This document shows, piece by piece, positions 23,893 to 32,145 of a stretch of 64,000 bases of DNA. Origin of the DNA: Martelella mediterranea (GTDB lineage Bacteria; Pseudomonadota; Alphaproteobacteria; Rhizobiales; Rhizobiaceae). Each line of letters opens with the position of its first letter. Position 1 is the stretch's first letter. The position numbers and the translations under genes were made by a program. The notes beneath the pieces are model-generated. The model did not search any database, had not been told where the DNA came from, and saw only the letters and a program-made list of their open reading frames with translations. Location of the stretch: assembly GCF_021021415.1 (NCBI RefSeq), contig NZ_JAINWJ010000019.1, positions 57,450-121,449 of the forward strand, given 5' to 3'.

Positions 23893-25385
23893 GCGGCGCC
23901 CAGATTCTCCGGCTTCATCCCGACGACAATGTCGGCATCGCGCTCGTTGATCTGAAGCCGGGCGAGGCGGGCGCGAGCGAAGCAATCCCGCGCGGCCACA
24001 AAATGGCGCTCGATGCCATTCCGGAAGGCGCGTTCGTGCGCAAATACGGCCAGATCATCGGCGTTGCGACGGCCGATATCGCCGCCGGCGCCCATGTGCA
24101 CACGCAAAATCTCGGTGTCGGCACGGAGCGCGGCGGCGATGCGGGCACCTCGGAAATTCAGCCGATTGCGTCGGCGCCGATGCGTGACACCTTCATGGGC
24201 TACAAGCGTCCGGATGGCCGGGTCGGCACGCGCAATTTCATCGGCATTCTGACGACGGTGAACTGTTCGGGCTCGGTGGCCCATTTCATTGCCGAGGAGG
24301 TTGAGCGCTCGGGCCTTCTGGCCGACCTCGAAAATGTCGACGGCGTGGTGCCGATCGCCCATGGTTCGGGCTGTGGCATGGCCGGACAGGGCGAGGGCTA
24401 CGAGACGCTGATGCGCACGCTGGCCGGTTACGCCCAGCATCCGAATTTCGGCGCGATCCTGCTGGTCGGGCTCGGCTGCGAGGTCATGCAGCTTCCCGTC
24501 CTCGCCGCGAAAAAGGAGCTGCGCGACCCAAGCCGTTTCCAGTTTCTGACGATCCAGAATGCCGGCGGCACGCGCAAGACCGTCGAGGCCGCGCTGCCGG
24601 TTCTTCGTGAACTGGCCGAAACGGCAAATGCGACCAGCCGCGAGCCGGTGTCCGCAGACCACCTGGTCATCGGCATGCAATGCGGCGGTTCGGACGGGCT
24701 TTCGGGCATTACCGCCAATCCTGCGCTCGGCATCGCCTCGGACATGGTGGTGGCGCAGGGCGGCACCTCGATCCTGTCGGAAACCTCGGAAATCTACGGC
24801 GCTGAACACCTTCTGACCCGAAGGGCAAAGCCCGAGGTCGCCGAAGCTTTGATGGAGCGCATCGCCTGGTGGGAGGATTACTGCGCCCGCAATGGTGGCG
24901 AGATGGACAACAACCCGTCGCCGGGCAACAAGCGTGGCGGGCTGACCACCATTCTGGAAAAATCCCTCGGGGCGGTCGCCAAGGGCGGCTCTGCGCCGCT
25001 CGAAGCGGTCTACAAATATGCCGAGCCCATCGACCGGCATGGCTTCGTGTTCATGGACAGTCCCGGCTACGACCCGTGTTCGGTGACGGGCCAGGTGGCC
25101 TCGGGCGCCAATCTGATCGTGTTCACCACCGGGCGCGGCTCGGTTTCGGGCTATCGCCCGGTGCCCTGCATCAAGATCGCCACCAATAACGATCTATGGG
25201 CGCGCATGGGCGAGGATATGGATATCAATTGCGGCGATGTGATCGACGGCGTGCCGCTGGCCGACAAGGGCGCGGAAATCTACAGCATGATGCTCGACGT
25301 CGCCTCCGGACGCCCGACCAAGAGCGAGGCGCAAGGGTTTGGCCGGGTGGAATTCATTCCGTGGCAGATCGGCGCGGTAATGTAG
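23889..25385 (+). CDS. uxaA: Altronate dehydratase family protein (UxaA-like, fused SAF and catalytic domains)
   Basis: A 498-residue UxaA/GarD-type dehydratase. Residues about 1-90 are the SAF domain (AIPRGHKMALDAIPEGAFV). From about residue 98 (MGYKRPDGRVGTRNF) the catalytic domain follows, with LTTVNCSGSVAHF, HGSGCGMAGQGEG, LVGLGCEV, MQCGGSDGLSG and MDNNPSPGNKRGGLTTILEK, all family landmarks including the cysteines and histidines of the metal site. It would dehydrate D-altronate to 2-keto-3-deoxygluconate in the cytoplasm. The start overlaps the dehydrogenase stop by 4 bases. A related aldonate substrate such as L-fuconate cannot be excluded. Confidence 0.85.
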   Translation: MSGAQILRLHPDDNVGIALVDLKPGEAGASEAIPRGHKMALDAIPEGAFVRKYGQIIGVATADIAAGAHVHTQNLGVGTERGGDAGTSEIQPIASAPMRDTFMGYKRPDGRVGTRNFIGILTTVNCSGSVAHFIAEEVERSGLLADLENVDGVVPIAHGSGCGMAGQGEGYETLMRTLAGYAQHPNFGAILLVGLGCEVMQLPVLAAKKELRDPSRFQFLTIQNAGGTRKTVEAALPVLRELAETANATSREPVSADHLVIGMQCGGSDGLSGITANPALGIASDMVVAQGGTSILSETSEIYGAEHLLTRRAKPEVAEALMERIAWWEDYCARNGGEMDNNPSPGNKRGGLTTILEKSLGAVAKGGSAPLEAVYKYAEPIDRHGFVFMDSPGYDPCSVTGQVASGANLIVFTTGRGSVSGYRPVPCIKIATNNDLWARMGEDMDINCGDVIDGVPLADKGAEIYSMMLDVASGRPTKSEAQGFGRVEFIPWQIGAVM

Positions 25386-25386
25386 C

Positions 25387-26430
25387 ATGCCCGTGTTCGA
25401 GCTTTATGACGATATGTTCGCTCCCACGAGGAGGCTCCTGGTGCGACATGGCGACATTGTCGTTCATGCCTTTCGCTATCCCGCCGGCGTTGCCGCGCTC
25501 GAGATTGAAAACGGCGCGGGCCGGACCGTGCTTTTGCCCTTTCAGGGCCAGCAGATATGGGATGCGGAATTCGGTGGCCGCCGGCTGACCATGCAGACAT
25601 GGTTTGATCAACCCCTGCCGACGCGGGACTATCTTGCCACCTATGGCGCGTTCTTTCTTCACTGCGGCGGCACGGCCATGGGTAATCCCGGTCCTGAAGA
25701 CGATCACCCGCTGCATGGCGAGCTGCCCAACATGCCCTATGAGCGCGCGCAACTTGCCTTCGGCTCCGGCACTGAGGGCGACTGGGTGGAACTAAGCGGC
25801 CTTGCATCCGAGCGCCGCGCCTTCAGCCATTATTTCGAAATGCGGCCGCGTTTGCGGCTTGCTGCCGGCGAAAGCGCCTTTGATGTCGGTTTCGAGGTCG
25901 AAAACAAGGGCGGATCGGTTCTGCCTTTCTTTTATCTCGGCCACATCAACTTCCGGCCCGCTAATGGCGCGGTGATTACCGACGGGCTGATCGATGATTG
26001 CGGCGAAATCGCCCTTCGCCGAGCCGTACTCGCCCCGGATGCGCCGGAGGATGTGCGCGCTTTTCACGACGCGATAGCGGCCCATCCGGCCTACCACCGA
26101 CATATCGGGCAAGATCAGCGGGTAGAGCCGGAAATGGTGATGACGATGCGTCCGCCAGCAGACGCGGACGGCTGGGCCGAGGCCCGGCAAATTCATGAAG
26201 ATGGATCGGTCGATTTCGTCCGTCATCGGCCCAGTGAGCTGCCGTATTCGGTGCGCTGGATGACGCGCAGCGCTGATCGGCAGGCGCTGGGTTTCTCGCT
26301 GCCGGCAAGCGCGCCGCCCGATGGCCGGAAGGCGGGCCTTGCAAACGGTCAGGCGATCATGCTCGCCCCTGGCGCGCGCTTAGGCGCTCAGATGCGCTTC
26401 GGTATGGAACAGGCAGAAGCGGCCTCGTGA
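25387..26430 (+). CDS. DUF4432-like aldose 1-epimerase family protein
   Basis: A 347-residue protein with the galactose-mutarotase-like beta-sandwich character of the DUF4432/aldose 1-epimerase superfamily: AGVAALEIENGAGRTVLLPF, FLHCGGTAMGNPGPEDDHPL, LHGELPNMPYERAQL and FFYLGHINFRP. The HGE and GHINF segments fit the sugar-binding face. It begins one base after the uxaA-like stop, so it belongs to the same operon. It probably interconverts anomers of the imported sugar to feed the pyranose dehydrogenase at 28462. The precise sugar is inferred from context only. Confidence 0.75.
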   Translation: MPVFELYDDMFAPTRRLLVRHGDIVVHAFRYPAGVAALEIENGAGRTVLLPFQGQQIWDAEFGGRRLTMQTWFDQPLPTRDYLATYGAFFLHCGGTAMGNPGPEDDHPLHGELPNMPYERAQLAFGSGTEGDWVELSGLASERRAFSHYFEMRPRLRLAAGESAFDVGFEVENKGGSVLPFFYLGHINFRPANGAVITDGLIDDCGEIALRRAVLAPDAPEDVRAFHDAIAAHPAYHRHIGQDQRVEPEMVMTMRPPADADGWAEARQIHEDGSVDFVRHRPSELPYSVRWMTRSADRQALGFSLPASAPPDGRKAGLANGQAIMLAPGARLGAQMRFGMEQAEAAS

Positions 26431-26455
26431 CCGCCTTTCCGCAGGCGGTCAGGCT

Positions 26456-27283
26456 CTATAATCCATAGAACTGGGTCGCCGTTTCGCCGAATATCTGGGC
26501 GCGCTCCGCCTCGCTTCTGTTGGCGGTCAATGCATATGCTGTTTCCAGCCAGCGCAAGTATTCGCCTGCCAGATTGACGACCGGCCAGTCTGATCCCCAC
26601 ATGACTCGCTCCGGGCCGAAAGCGTCGAGCACGGTCGCGGCAAAGGGGGCAATGTCGGCGCGCTGCCACTCGGGGCCGATTTCGGTAATCATGCCGGACA
26701 ATTTGCACCAAAGATTGGGGCAGTCGGAAAGCCGCCGCATGCCATCCGTCCAGTCATTGTCGGGCCTCCGGCCATCGCCCATCTTGGGCTTGGCGATGTG
26801 GTCGATCACGATCTGCAGGCCGGGATGGCGGCGCGCGATCTCGGAAATGACCGGCAGGTGGCGCGGCTGGATCAGCGCGTCGAAGCGCAGATCGGTTTCG
26901 GCCATATGGGCAAGGGCGGGTTGGACGTCGGCCCTCACAATCCAGTCGGTGTCTTCGATATTCTGCAACATCGGCCGCAGACCCTTGAGCCGGGGATTGG
27001 CCCGCAGCCGGTCGATCTCCGCGATTGCATTGGCGGCGGACAGGTCCACCCAGCCAACGACGCCGGCAATAAAGCCATGTCTTTCCGCCAGATCGAGGAG
27101 GAATTCGGTCTCCGCCGCCGTATCGGTGGCCTGCACCAGAACGGTTTGCTCCACGCCCGCCCGTGCCAGAAGTGGCGCGAGATCGTCAGGTGAAAAATCG
27201 CGGAAGATCGGCGCGACGGTCTCGTTCGGCCATGGATAGTCACCTCGGCCAAGGGTCCAGAAATGCTGATGCGCGTCGATCAT
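26456..27283 (-). CDS. Amidohydrolase-family sugar lactonase (L-fuconolactonase/L-galactonolactonase-like)
   Basis: A 275-residue COG3618-type amidohydrolase. It begins MIDAHQHFWTLGRGDYPW with the metal-binding HxH at His5/His7. It later has IDHIAKPKMGDG and WCKLSGMITE, and ends with MWGSDWPV, whose Asp completes the active site. Members hydrolyse aldono-1,5- or 1,4-lactones such as L-fuconolactone and L-galactonolactone. It is oriented opposite to the surrounding operon and diverges from the uxaB-like gene, sharing the candidate GntR operator at 27314-27337. It would open the lactone made by the aldo/keto reductase at 28462. Confidence 0.82.
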   Translation of the reverse strand: MIDAHQHFWTLGRGDYPWPNETVAPIFRDFSPDDLAPLLARAGVEQTVLVQATDTAAETEFLLDLAERHGFIAGVVGWVDLSAANAIAEIDRLRANPRLKGLRPMLQNIEDTDWIVRADVQPALAHMAETDLRFDALIQPRHLPVISEIARRHPGLQIVIDHIAKPKMGDGRRPDNDWTDGMRRLSDCPNLWCKLSGMITEIGPEWQRADIAPFAATVLDAFGPERVMWGSDWPVVNLAGEYLRWLETAYALTANRSEAERAQIFGETATQFYGL

Positions 27284-27313
27284 GCGGTCCTCCCTGATCT
27301 GCCGCTTGACAGA

Positions 27314-27337
27314 TTGTATGTTATGATTAAGAACAAT
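27314..27337. promoter_or_regulatory. Candidate GntR operator, site 2
   Basis: TTGT...ACAAT half-sites around a core containing ATGATTAAG lie between the divergent lactonase and uxaB-like genes. The 24-base window matches 19922-19945 at 17 positions. The ribosome site CTGGAGGAG follows at 27344, just before ATG 27356. Confidence 0.5.
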
Positions 27338-27355
27338 AATGATCTGGAGGAGTTC

Positions 27356-28465
27356 ATGTCAATCGTCCTGCAATTCGGCACCAGCCGGTTTCTGCAAGCC
27401 CATGCCGATCTGTTCATCTCCGAGGCGATGGCCGAGGGGCGGGCGCTGGGACCGGTGACGGTGGTGCAATCAAGCGGCGACCCGGCGCGACGCAAACGGC
27501 TTGAGGCGCTCGCCGCGCCCGGGGGCTACCCGGTGCTGGTCAAGGGCATCGAGAATGGCGTGCCGGTCGAGCGGGAGGTGCGCGTCACTGCGATTGCCCG
27601 TGCCTTGACCACGGAAACGGACTGGCCGGAGATCGTCCGCATCGCCGTAGAGGAGGCGCAGGTCATTCTTTCCAATACCGGCGATGCGGGCTGGAAGCCG
27701 CAAGCCGACGATGCCTTGCCTTGTTTTTCGCAGGCCATGTCCTATCCCGCGAAACTGACGCAGCTTTTGTTCGCGCGCTTTCAGGCCGGTGGACAGAAGC
27801 TGACGGTCATGCCCGCTGAACTGATCGCCCGCAATGGCGAGACGCTGCGCGCGCGGGTTCTGGAACTTTCCGCCCCGCTATCGGCCGATTTCGCGGCCTG
27901 GGTGAGCGAAAGCGTGGTTTTCGCCAATTCGCTGGTCGATCGCATCGTGTCCGAGCCGCTGGAGCCGGCGGGCGCGGTGGCCGAGCCCTATGCGCTCTGG
28001 GCCATCGAGGATGCCCCGAACCTGACCTTGCCCTGCACGCACCCCGCTATCCAACTGGTGCCCGATCTCGGGCGTATCGAGAAGCTCAAGCTCCATATTC
28101 TCAATCTCGGCCATACCTATCTGGTCGCCCGCTGGCTGGCGCGCGGCGGCGAGCGGGACCGGCTGGTGCGCGACGAAATCGCCGATGCGGCCATCCGCGC
28201 CGATCTGGCAGACCTTTACGAAAAGGAAGTGCTGCCGACCTTCCTTGCCGCCGGCTATGGCGATGAGGCCAAAGATTATGTCGCAACCACGCTTGAACGT
28301 TTCGCCAATCCGTTTCTGGTGCACCGGCTCTCGGATATCGCGCAGAACCATGGCGAGAAGACCCAACGCCGCATTGGCGCTTTCATCGACTGGGGCAGGG
28401 CGCTCGGCGTCACCGGCGATCAGCCGCGGCTGAGGCGGATTGTCGAAGAGGAGGCACGCGCATGA
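27356..28465 (+). CDS. uxaB: Mannitol dehydrogenase family protein, tagaturonate reductase-like (UxaB-like)
   Basis: A 369-residue polyol-specific long-chain dehydrogenase. The N-terminal nucleotide-binding start is VLQFGTSRFLQAHADLF. The catalytic K-x4-N-x2-H signature is in KLHILNLGHTYLVARWL, and the C-terminal domain ends near residue 369. ATG 27356 is selected for the strong CTGGAGGAG upstream; the longer open frame starts inside the promoter. In pathway context it would reduce D-tagaturonate to D-altronate, supplying the UxaA-like enzyme. It is shorter than typical UxaB (about 480), as is common for alphaproteobacterial relatives. The next gene overlaps by 4 bases. Confidence 0.8.
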   Translation: MSIVLQFGTSRFLQAHADLFISEAMAEGRALGPVTVVQSSGDPARRKRLEALAAPGGYPVLVKGIENGVPVEREVRVTAIARALTTETDWPEIVRIAVEEAQVILSNTGDAGWKPQADDALPCFSQAMSYPAKLTQLLFARFQAGGQKLTVMPAELIARNGETLRARVLELSAPLSADFAAWVSESVVFANSLVDRIVSEPLEPAGAVAEPYALWAIEDAPNLTLPCTHPAIQLVPDLGRIEKLKLHILNLGHTYLVARWLARGGERDRLVRDEIADAAIRADLADLYEKEVLPTFLAAGYGDEAKDYVATTLERFANPFLVHRLSDIAQNHGEKTQRRIGAFIDWGRALGVTGDQPRLRRIVEEEARA

Positions 28466-29427
28466 AAACCAACCGGATCGGCCGCACGGCGGTGGAGGTC
28501 ACCGACATTTCCTTCGGCTGCGCGGGCCTTGGCAATTTGTTCCGCAAGGTCGAGGATGAGACGGCCGAGGCCGTTCTCGCCCGTGCCTGGGAACGCGGCA
28601 TCCGCTATTTCGACACCGCGCCGCATTACGGGCGCGGTCTTTCCGAAGAGCGGCTTGGCCGGTTCCTCAAGACGCGCGGGCGGACCGACTACGTATTGTC
28701 CACCAAGGTCGGGCGGCTTCTGTCGCCCGGTCCTGCGGTCGCCGAGGCCGATGGATTTGTCGAGCCGCTGCCCAACACCGTGCGCTACGACTATTCCGGC
28801 GACGGCATCGAGGCGGCCTTCGAGCAGAGCTGCGAACGGCTTGGCACCACGCGCATCGATATCGTCTATGTCCACGACATTGGCGCCTACACCCATGGCG
28901 ATGACAATGACCGGCACATGGCGGACCTGATGGGCTCGGGCATCGACCGGCTGCAGACGCTCAAAGCGGCCGGCCGCATCGGCGCTTTCGGCCTCGGCGT
29001 CAACGAAAACCGCGTCTGTATCGATATTATGGCCGAAACGGAGATCGATGTGATCCTGCTGGCGGGCCGCCTGACTCTGCTCGACCGGTCGGCGGAAGCG
29101 GAACTGGTGCCGCTCTGCCGCAGCAAAGGGGTAAGCCTCGTGCTGGGCGGCATCTTCAACTCCGGTATTCTGGCTACAGGACCCGTACCAGGCGCGCACT
29201 ACGACTACGGCCCCGCGCCGGACGATATCCTCGCCAAGGTTGGCGAACTGGAGAGCCGCGCCAAGGCCGCGGGCGTATCCCTGCCCCAGGCTGCCCTGCG
29301 TTTCGCGCTTACCCATCCGCAGGCAGCGTCCGCGCTGATCGGCACGGCGAAGCTCACATCGCTCGACCGCAATCTCGATGCGGCGGAAGCGCCATGGCCG
29401 TCAGCCGCCGATGCCTTGCTGGCATAG
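28462..29427 (+). CDS. Aldo/keto reductase, L-fucose/L-galactose 1-dehydrogenase-like
   Basis: A 321-residue aldo/keto reductase. The catalytic tetrad is visible: Asp51 and Tyr56 in FDTAPHYGRG, Lys82 in LSTKVG and His138 in VYVHDI. The N-terminal TDISFGCAGLGNLF and YFDTAPHYGRGLSEERLG segments characterise the D-threo-aldose/L-fucose/L-galactose dehydrogenase subgroup, which oxidises C1 to the lactone. The start overlaps the uxaB-like stop by 4 bases (ATGA). It is predicted to catalyse the first step, L-galactose (or L-fucose) to its lactone, ahead of the amidohydrolase lactonase. Specificity between the two sugars cannot be decided by eye. Confidence 0.83.
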   Translation: MKTNRIGRTAVEVTDISFGCAGLGNLFRKVEDETAEAVLARAWERGIRYFDTAPHYGRGLSEERLGRFLKTRGRTDYVLSTKVGRLLSPGPAVAEADGFVEPLPNTVRYDYSGDGIEAAFEQSCERLGTTRIDIVYVHDIGAYTHGDDNDRHMADLMGSGIDRLQTLKAAGRIGAFGLGVNENRVCIDIMAETEIDVILLAGRLTLLDRSAEAELVPLCRSKGVSLVLGGIFNSGILATGPVPGAHYDYGPAPDDILAKVGELESRAKAAGVSLPQAALRFALTHPQAASALIGTAKLTSLDRNLDAAEAPWPSAADALLA

Positions 29428-29522
29428 CGTCGGACCGGGACTAAACATGAAGCTCTCAAGGCCCTATTCATGCCGCGCCGAAGCTCTTGCGGACCCCTTT
29501 GAGTTCGAGACCAGCCATGACT

Positions 29523-29640
29523 TATCTTTTCACTGCGCCGGCGGTGATGTCGGAGACCATCGCGCGCTGGACGATGGCGAACATGATGATGACGGGGAAT
29601 ATCTTGATGTCTCGGGCAAACGCCTGCTGCTTGATGCCTT
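29523..29640 (-). pseudogene. C-terminal tail of a MalG-like ABC permease
   Basis: Minus-strand translation gives GIKQQAFARDIKIFPVIIMF followed by AIVQRAMVSDITAGAVKR and a stop at 29523, the typical last membrane helix and tail of a CUT1 permease. Nothing upstream in that direction continues the permease; instead the sequence passes into the enolase-superfamily fragment on the other strand. It is therefore a deletion scar from another importer. Confidence 0.7.
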
Positions 29641-29995
29641 CGCCGCCGATCTGTTAAATGTCCATGCGCATGTCACCGATGTCATGCGGATCGGCTGGCT
29701 CGCCGCCGAAATCGGCGTGCCCGTTACAATCGGTAACACCTTCCTCGAAATCGGGGTTCATATGGCTGTCGCGCTGCCGGAAGTTGAATGGCTGGAGTAT
29801 TCGTTCCAGAATTTCGATCATCTTGTCGAGCCGCCGATCGAAATCCGCGATGGCTATATCTATGCGCCTGACCACCCGGGACATGGGCTGGTTCTGTCCG
29901 AAGACGCCCGCAGAACATGGGCGCGGCCGTGCCGCCTTCAGCGCTCCGAACTGGGCGCTGCTCCACATAATCCCGGGATGCCCGTTTTCGGATGA
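29640..29995 (+). pseudogene. C-terminal fragment of an enolase-superfamily sugar-acid dehydratase
   Basis: The frame reads FAADLLNVHAHVTDVMRIGW, LAAEIGVPVTIGNTFLEIGV, HMAVALPEVEWLEYSFQNFD and EIRDGYIYAPDHPGHGLVLS before a stop at 29995. This corresponds to the last third of the barrel and the capping tail of mandelate-racemase-like dehydratases. The N-terminal two thirds with the acid metal ligands are missing, and the upstream side is fused to a permease tail on the opposite strand. It is probably the relic of an aldonate (for example L-fuconate) dehydratase, judging by its neighbours. Confidence 0.75.
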
Positions 29996-30069
29996 GTGTC
30001 GTCGGATCAACGTCAAGATAAAGCAACCGGGCCGGATTCGTTCGGCGGCGCGCGGAGGAAAGGAAAATC

Positions 30070-30831
30070 ATGTCTATCGAAAACGGTCGGGCCGGCAGGT
30101 TGCAGGGCAAGACTGCGGTCGTCACCGCCGCAGGGCAGGGAATGGGGCGCGCCACGGCGCTTGCCTTCGTGCGCGAGGGCGCCCAGGTCTTTGCGACGGA
30201 TATCGATGAGGCCAAGCTCGAGAGTCTGGCCGGTTATGCCAATGTCCGGACGGCCAGGCTCGATGTGCTGGACCCGGCGCAGATCAAAGCTTTCGCCGCT
30301 GAGACGCCTCCACCGGATATTCTGTTCAACTGCGCGGGCTACGTCCATCACGGCGCGATCCTGGATTGCGACGAGGACGCATTCGACTTCTCCGTCAATC
30401 TGAACGTCCGGGCGATGTATCGCATGATCCGGGCCTGCCTGCCGGGGATGATCGCGAAGGGCGGCGGTTCGATCATCAACATGGCGTCGGTGGCCTCGAC
30501 CGTGCTGGCGGCACCGAACCGCTTCATTTATGGCACCACGAAAGCGGCCGTGATCGGCCTGACGAAATCGGTGGCGCTTGACTATATCGGCGACGGCATT
30601 CGCGCCAACGCCATCTGCCCAGGCACCATTGAAAGCCCGTCCCTGCAGGATCGCATGCGCGCCCAGGGCGATTACGAAACCGCCCGCGCCGCCTTTGTCG
30701 CGCGTCAGCCGATGGGGCGGCTAGGGACGGCCGAAGAGGTCGCCGAACTGGTCGTCTATCTTGCCAGCGGCGAATCCGCTTTTATGACTGGCAATGCGAT
30801 CGTCATCGACGGAGGCTGGGCGAATGCCTGA
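30070..30831 (+). CDS. Short-chain dehydrogenase, 2-keto-3-deoxy-L-fuconate dehydrogenase-like
   Basis: A 253-residue classical SDR. The cofactor motif is TAAGQGMG (19-26) and Asp44 in FATDIDE suggests NAD preference. NNAG is represented by FNCAG, and the catalytic Ser140, Tyr154 and Lys158 lie in INMAS and YGTTKAA. It ends with the typical FMTGNAIVIDGGWANA. Sequence character and the adjacent FAH-type hydrolase remnant fit 2-keto-3-deoxy-L-fuconate dehydrogenase of the non-phosphorylative L-fucose route. Upstream AGGAAAGGAAAATC supports the ATG at 30070. With its dehydratase and hydrolase partners broken, its present role is uncertain. Confidence 0.82.
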   Translation: MSIENGRAGRLQGKTAVVTAAGQGMGRATALAFVREGAQVFATDIDEAKLESLAGYANVRTARLDVLDPAQIKAFAAETPPPDILFNCAGYVHHGAILDCDEDAFDFSVNLNVRAMYRMIRACLPGMIAKGGGSIINMASVASTVLAAPNRFIYGTTKAAVIGLTKSVALDYIGDGIRANAICPGTIESPSLQDRMRAQGDYETARAAFVARQPMGRLGTAEEVAELVVYLASGESAFMTGNAIVIDGGWANA

Positions 30832-30839
30832 TCGCTTAT

Positions 30840-30873
30840 TCTCCGGTCGGTTCACGCCGACTCTCGCCGGAGA
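30840..30873 (+). terminator. Hairpin after the SDR gene
   Basis: TCTCCGG (30840-30846) pairs with CCGGAGA (30867-30873), with an inner TCGG/CCGA stem. No clear T-tract follows. It is a candidate transcript end between the SDR and the broken FAH gene. Confidence 0.35.
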
Positions 30874-30944
30874 TCGCAACCGTTTGGCTTGGATGCATTT
30901 CACAACCGCAGCCCCGCCCGCTTCAACCTGTCGAAGGGCTTGAG

Positions 30945-31791
30945 ATGAAACTGGTACGATACGGAACGCCCGGCGCCGAAAAGCCCGGCATTATCGACAA
31001 AGATGGTCAGGTGCGCGATCTCAGCGCCGAGATAGACGACGTCGCCGGCGCAAATCTGACGAATGCAGGTATTGCAAAATTGCAGGCTATCGCCCCCGAA
31101 GAGCCTGCCGCTGGTCGCAAACCCGGAGCGCTACGGACCATGCGTGGCCGGCACAGGCAAGTTTATTTGCGTCGGTTTGAATTACGCCGATCACGCTGCC
31201 GAGACGAACGCCGAGATCCCGGAAGAACCGATCCTGTTCATGAAGGCGACGAGCGCGATCACCGGCCCCAACGACAATGTCATCATCCCGCGCAAATCCG
31301 TGAAGACGGATTGGGAGGTGGAACTCGGCGTGGTCATCGGCGACGAGGCGCGCTATGTCTCGCGGGAGGACGCAATCAATCACATTGCCGGCTATTGCGT
31401 GATCAACGACGTTTCGGAGCGGGAATTCCAGGCCGAGCGCGGCGGTCAATGGACCAAGGGCAAGTCCGCCGACAGTTTTGGCCCGATCGGACCCTGGCTG
31501 GTCACGCGGGATGACGTCGCCGATCCGCAGGACCTCAAGATGTGGCTTTCCGTGGATGACGTGGTGCGCCAGAACGGCTCGACCCGGACGATGATCTTCG
31601 ACGTGGTATTCCTCGTGCATTACATATCGCAGTTCATGAGCCTTCAATCCGGCGACATCATTTCCACGGGCACCCCTCCGGGCGTTGGCCTTGGCATGAA
31701 GCCGCCGACCTATCTTAAGGCCGGCCAGACGATCAGACTCGGAATTGAGAGGTTGGGCATGCAGACGCAGCTTACGGTCGGCGCCGCGTGA
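30945..31791 (+). pseudogene. Frameshifted fumarylacetoacetate-hydrolase family gene (diketo-deoxyfuconate hydrolase-like)
   Basis: The first frame (from ATG 30945) gives MKLVRYGTPGAEKPGIIDKD up to AGIAKLQAIAP. The second frame resumes LPLVANPERYGPCVAGTGKF and CVGLNYADHAAETNAEIPEE. It runs through DWEVELGVVIGDEARYVS and SGDIISTGTPPGVGLGMKPP to a stop at 31791. The join falls at a run of five C (31093-31097); removing one C restores a single reading frame of about 282 codons. The enzyme would split 2,4-diketo-3-deoxy-L-fuconate to pyruvate and lactate. Metal-ligand segments are intact, so this is either a recent mutation or a sequencing error. Confidence 0.8.
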
Positions 31792-31838
31792 GCCGTCGGG
31801 TGGATCGTTCGGCCGCGTGAAACGATGGAGTTGTCGGG

Positions 31839-32062
31839 ATGAACGTGATTGCTCTCGCTTATGGTCGTGGTCATCTGGACGTGACCCTGCCCGAAACGGC
31901 CCGGCCTTCAGTCATTCGCAAGCAGCAGCTTGCCAAACTGTCCGAACCTCAGAGAGCCGTTATTGAAGCCCTGAGCCATCCGGTTTCGTCACAGCCGCTT
32001 GCGGAACTCGCAAAGGGCCGCACATCCGCATGCATCCTGATTTGCGATATCACCCGCCCTTG
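31839..32062 (+). pseudogene. N-terminal fragment of LarA-like lactate racemase (DUF2088)
   Basis: The frame MNVIALAYGRGHLDVTLPET continues to VIRKQQLAKLSEPQRAV and ACILICDITRP, the N-terminal domain of nickel-dependent lactate racemase-like proteins. After DITRP (about 32062) it becomes unrelated, and no C-terminal domain follows. A lactate racemase beside an L-fucose pathway that releases L-lactate would be functionally logical, but the fragment cannot be active. Confidence 0.65.
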
Positions 32063-32145
32063 TTGCCCACAGCGAAGCAAGGAACCGAACCCTTTGTGGG
32101 GCGCATGTCAGGTGCGGATGACAAACACCAGTCCGGACGCCTTTC

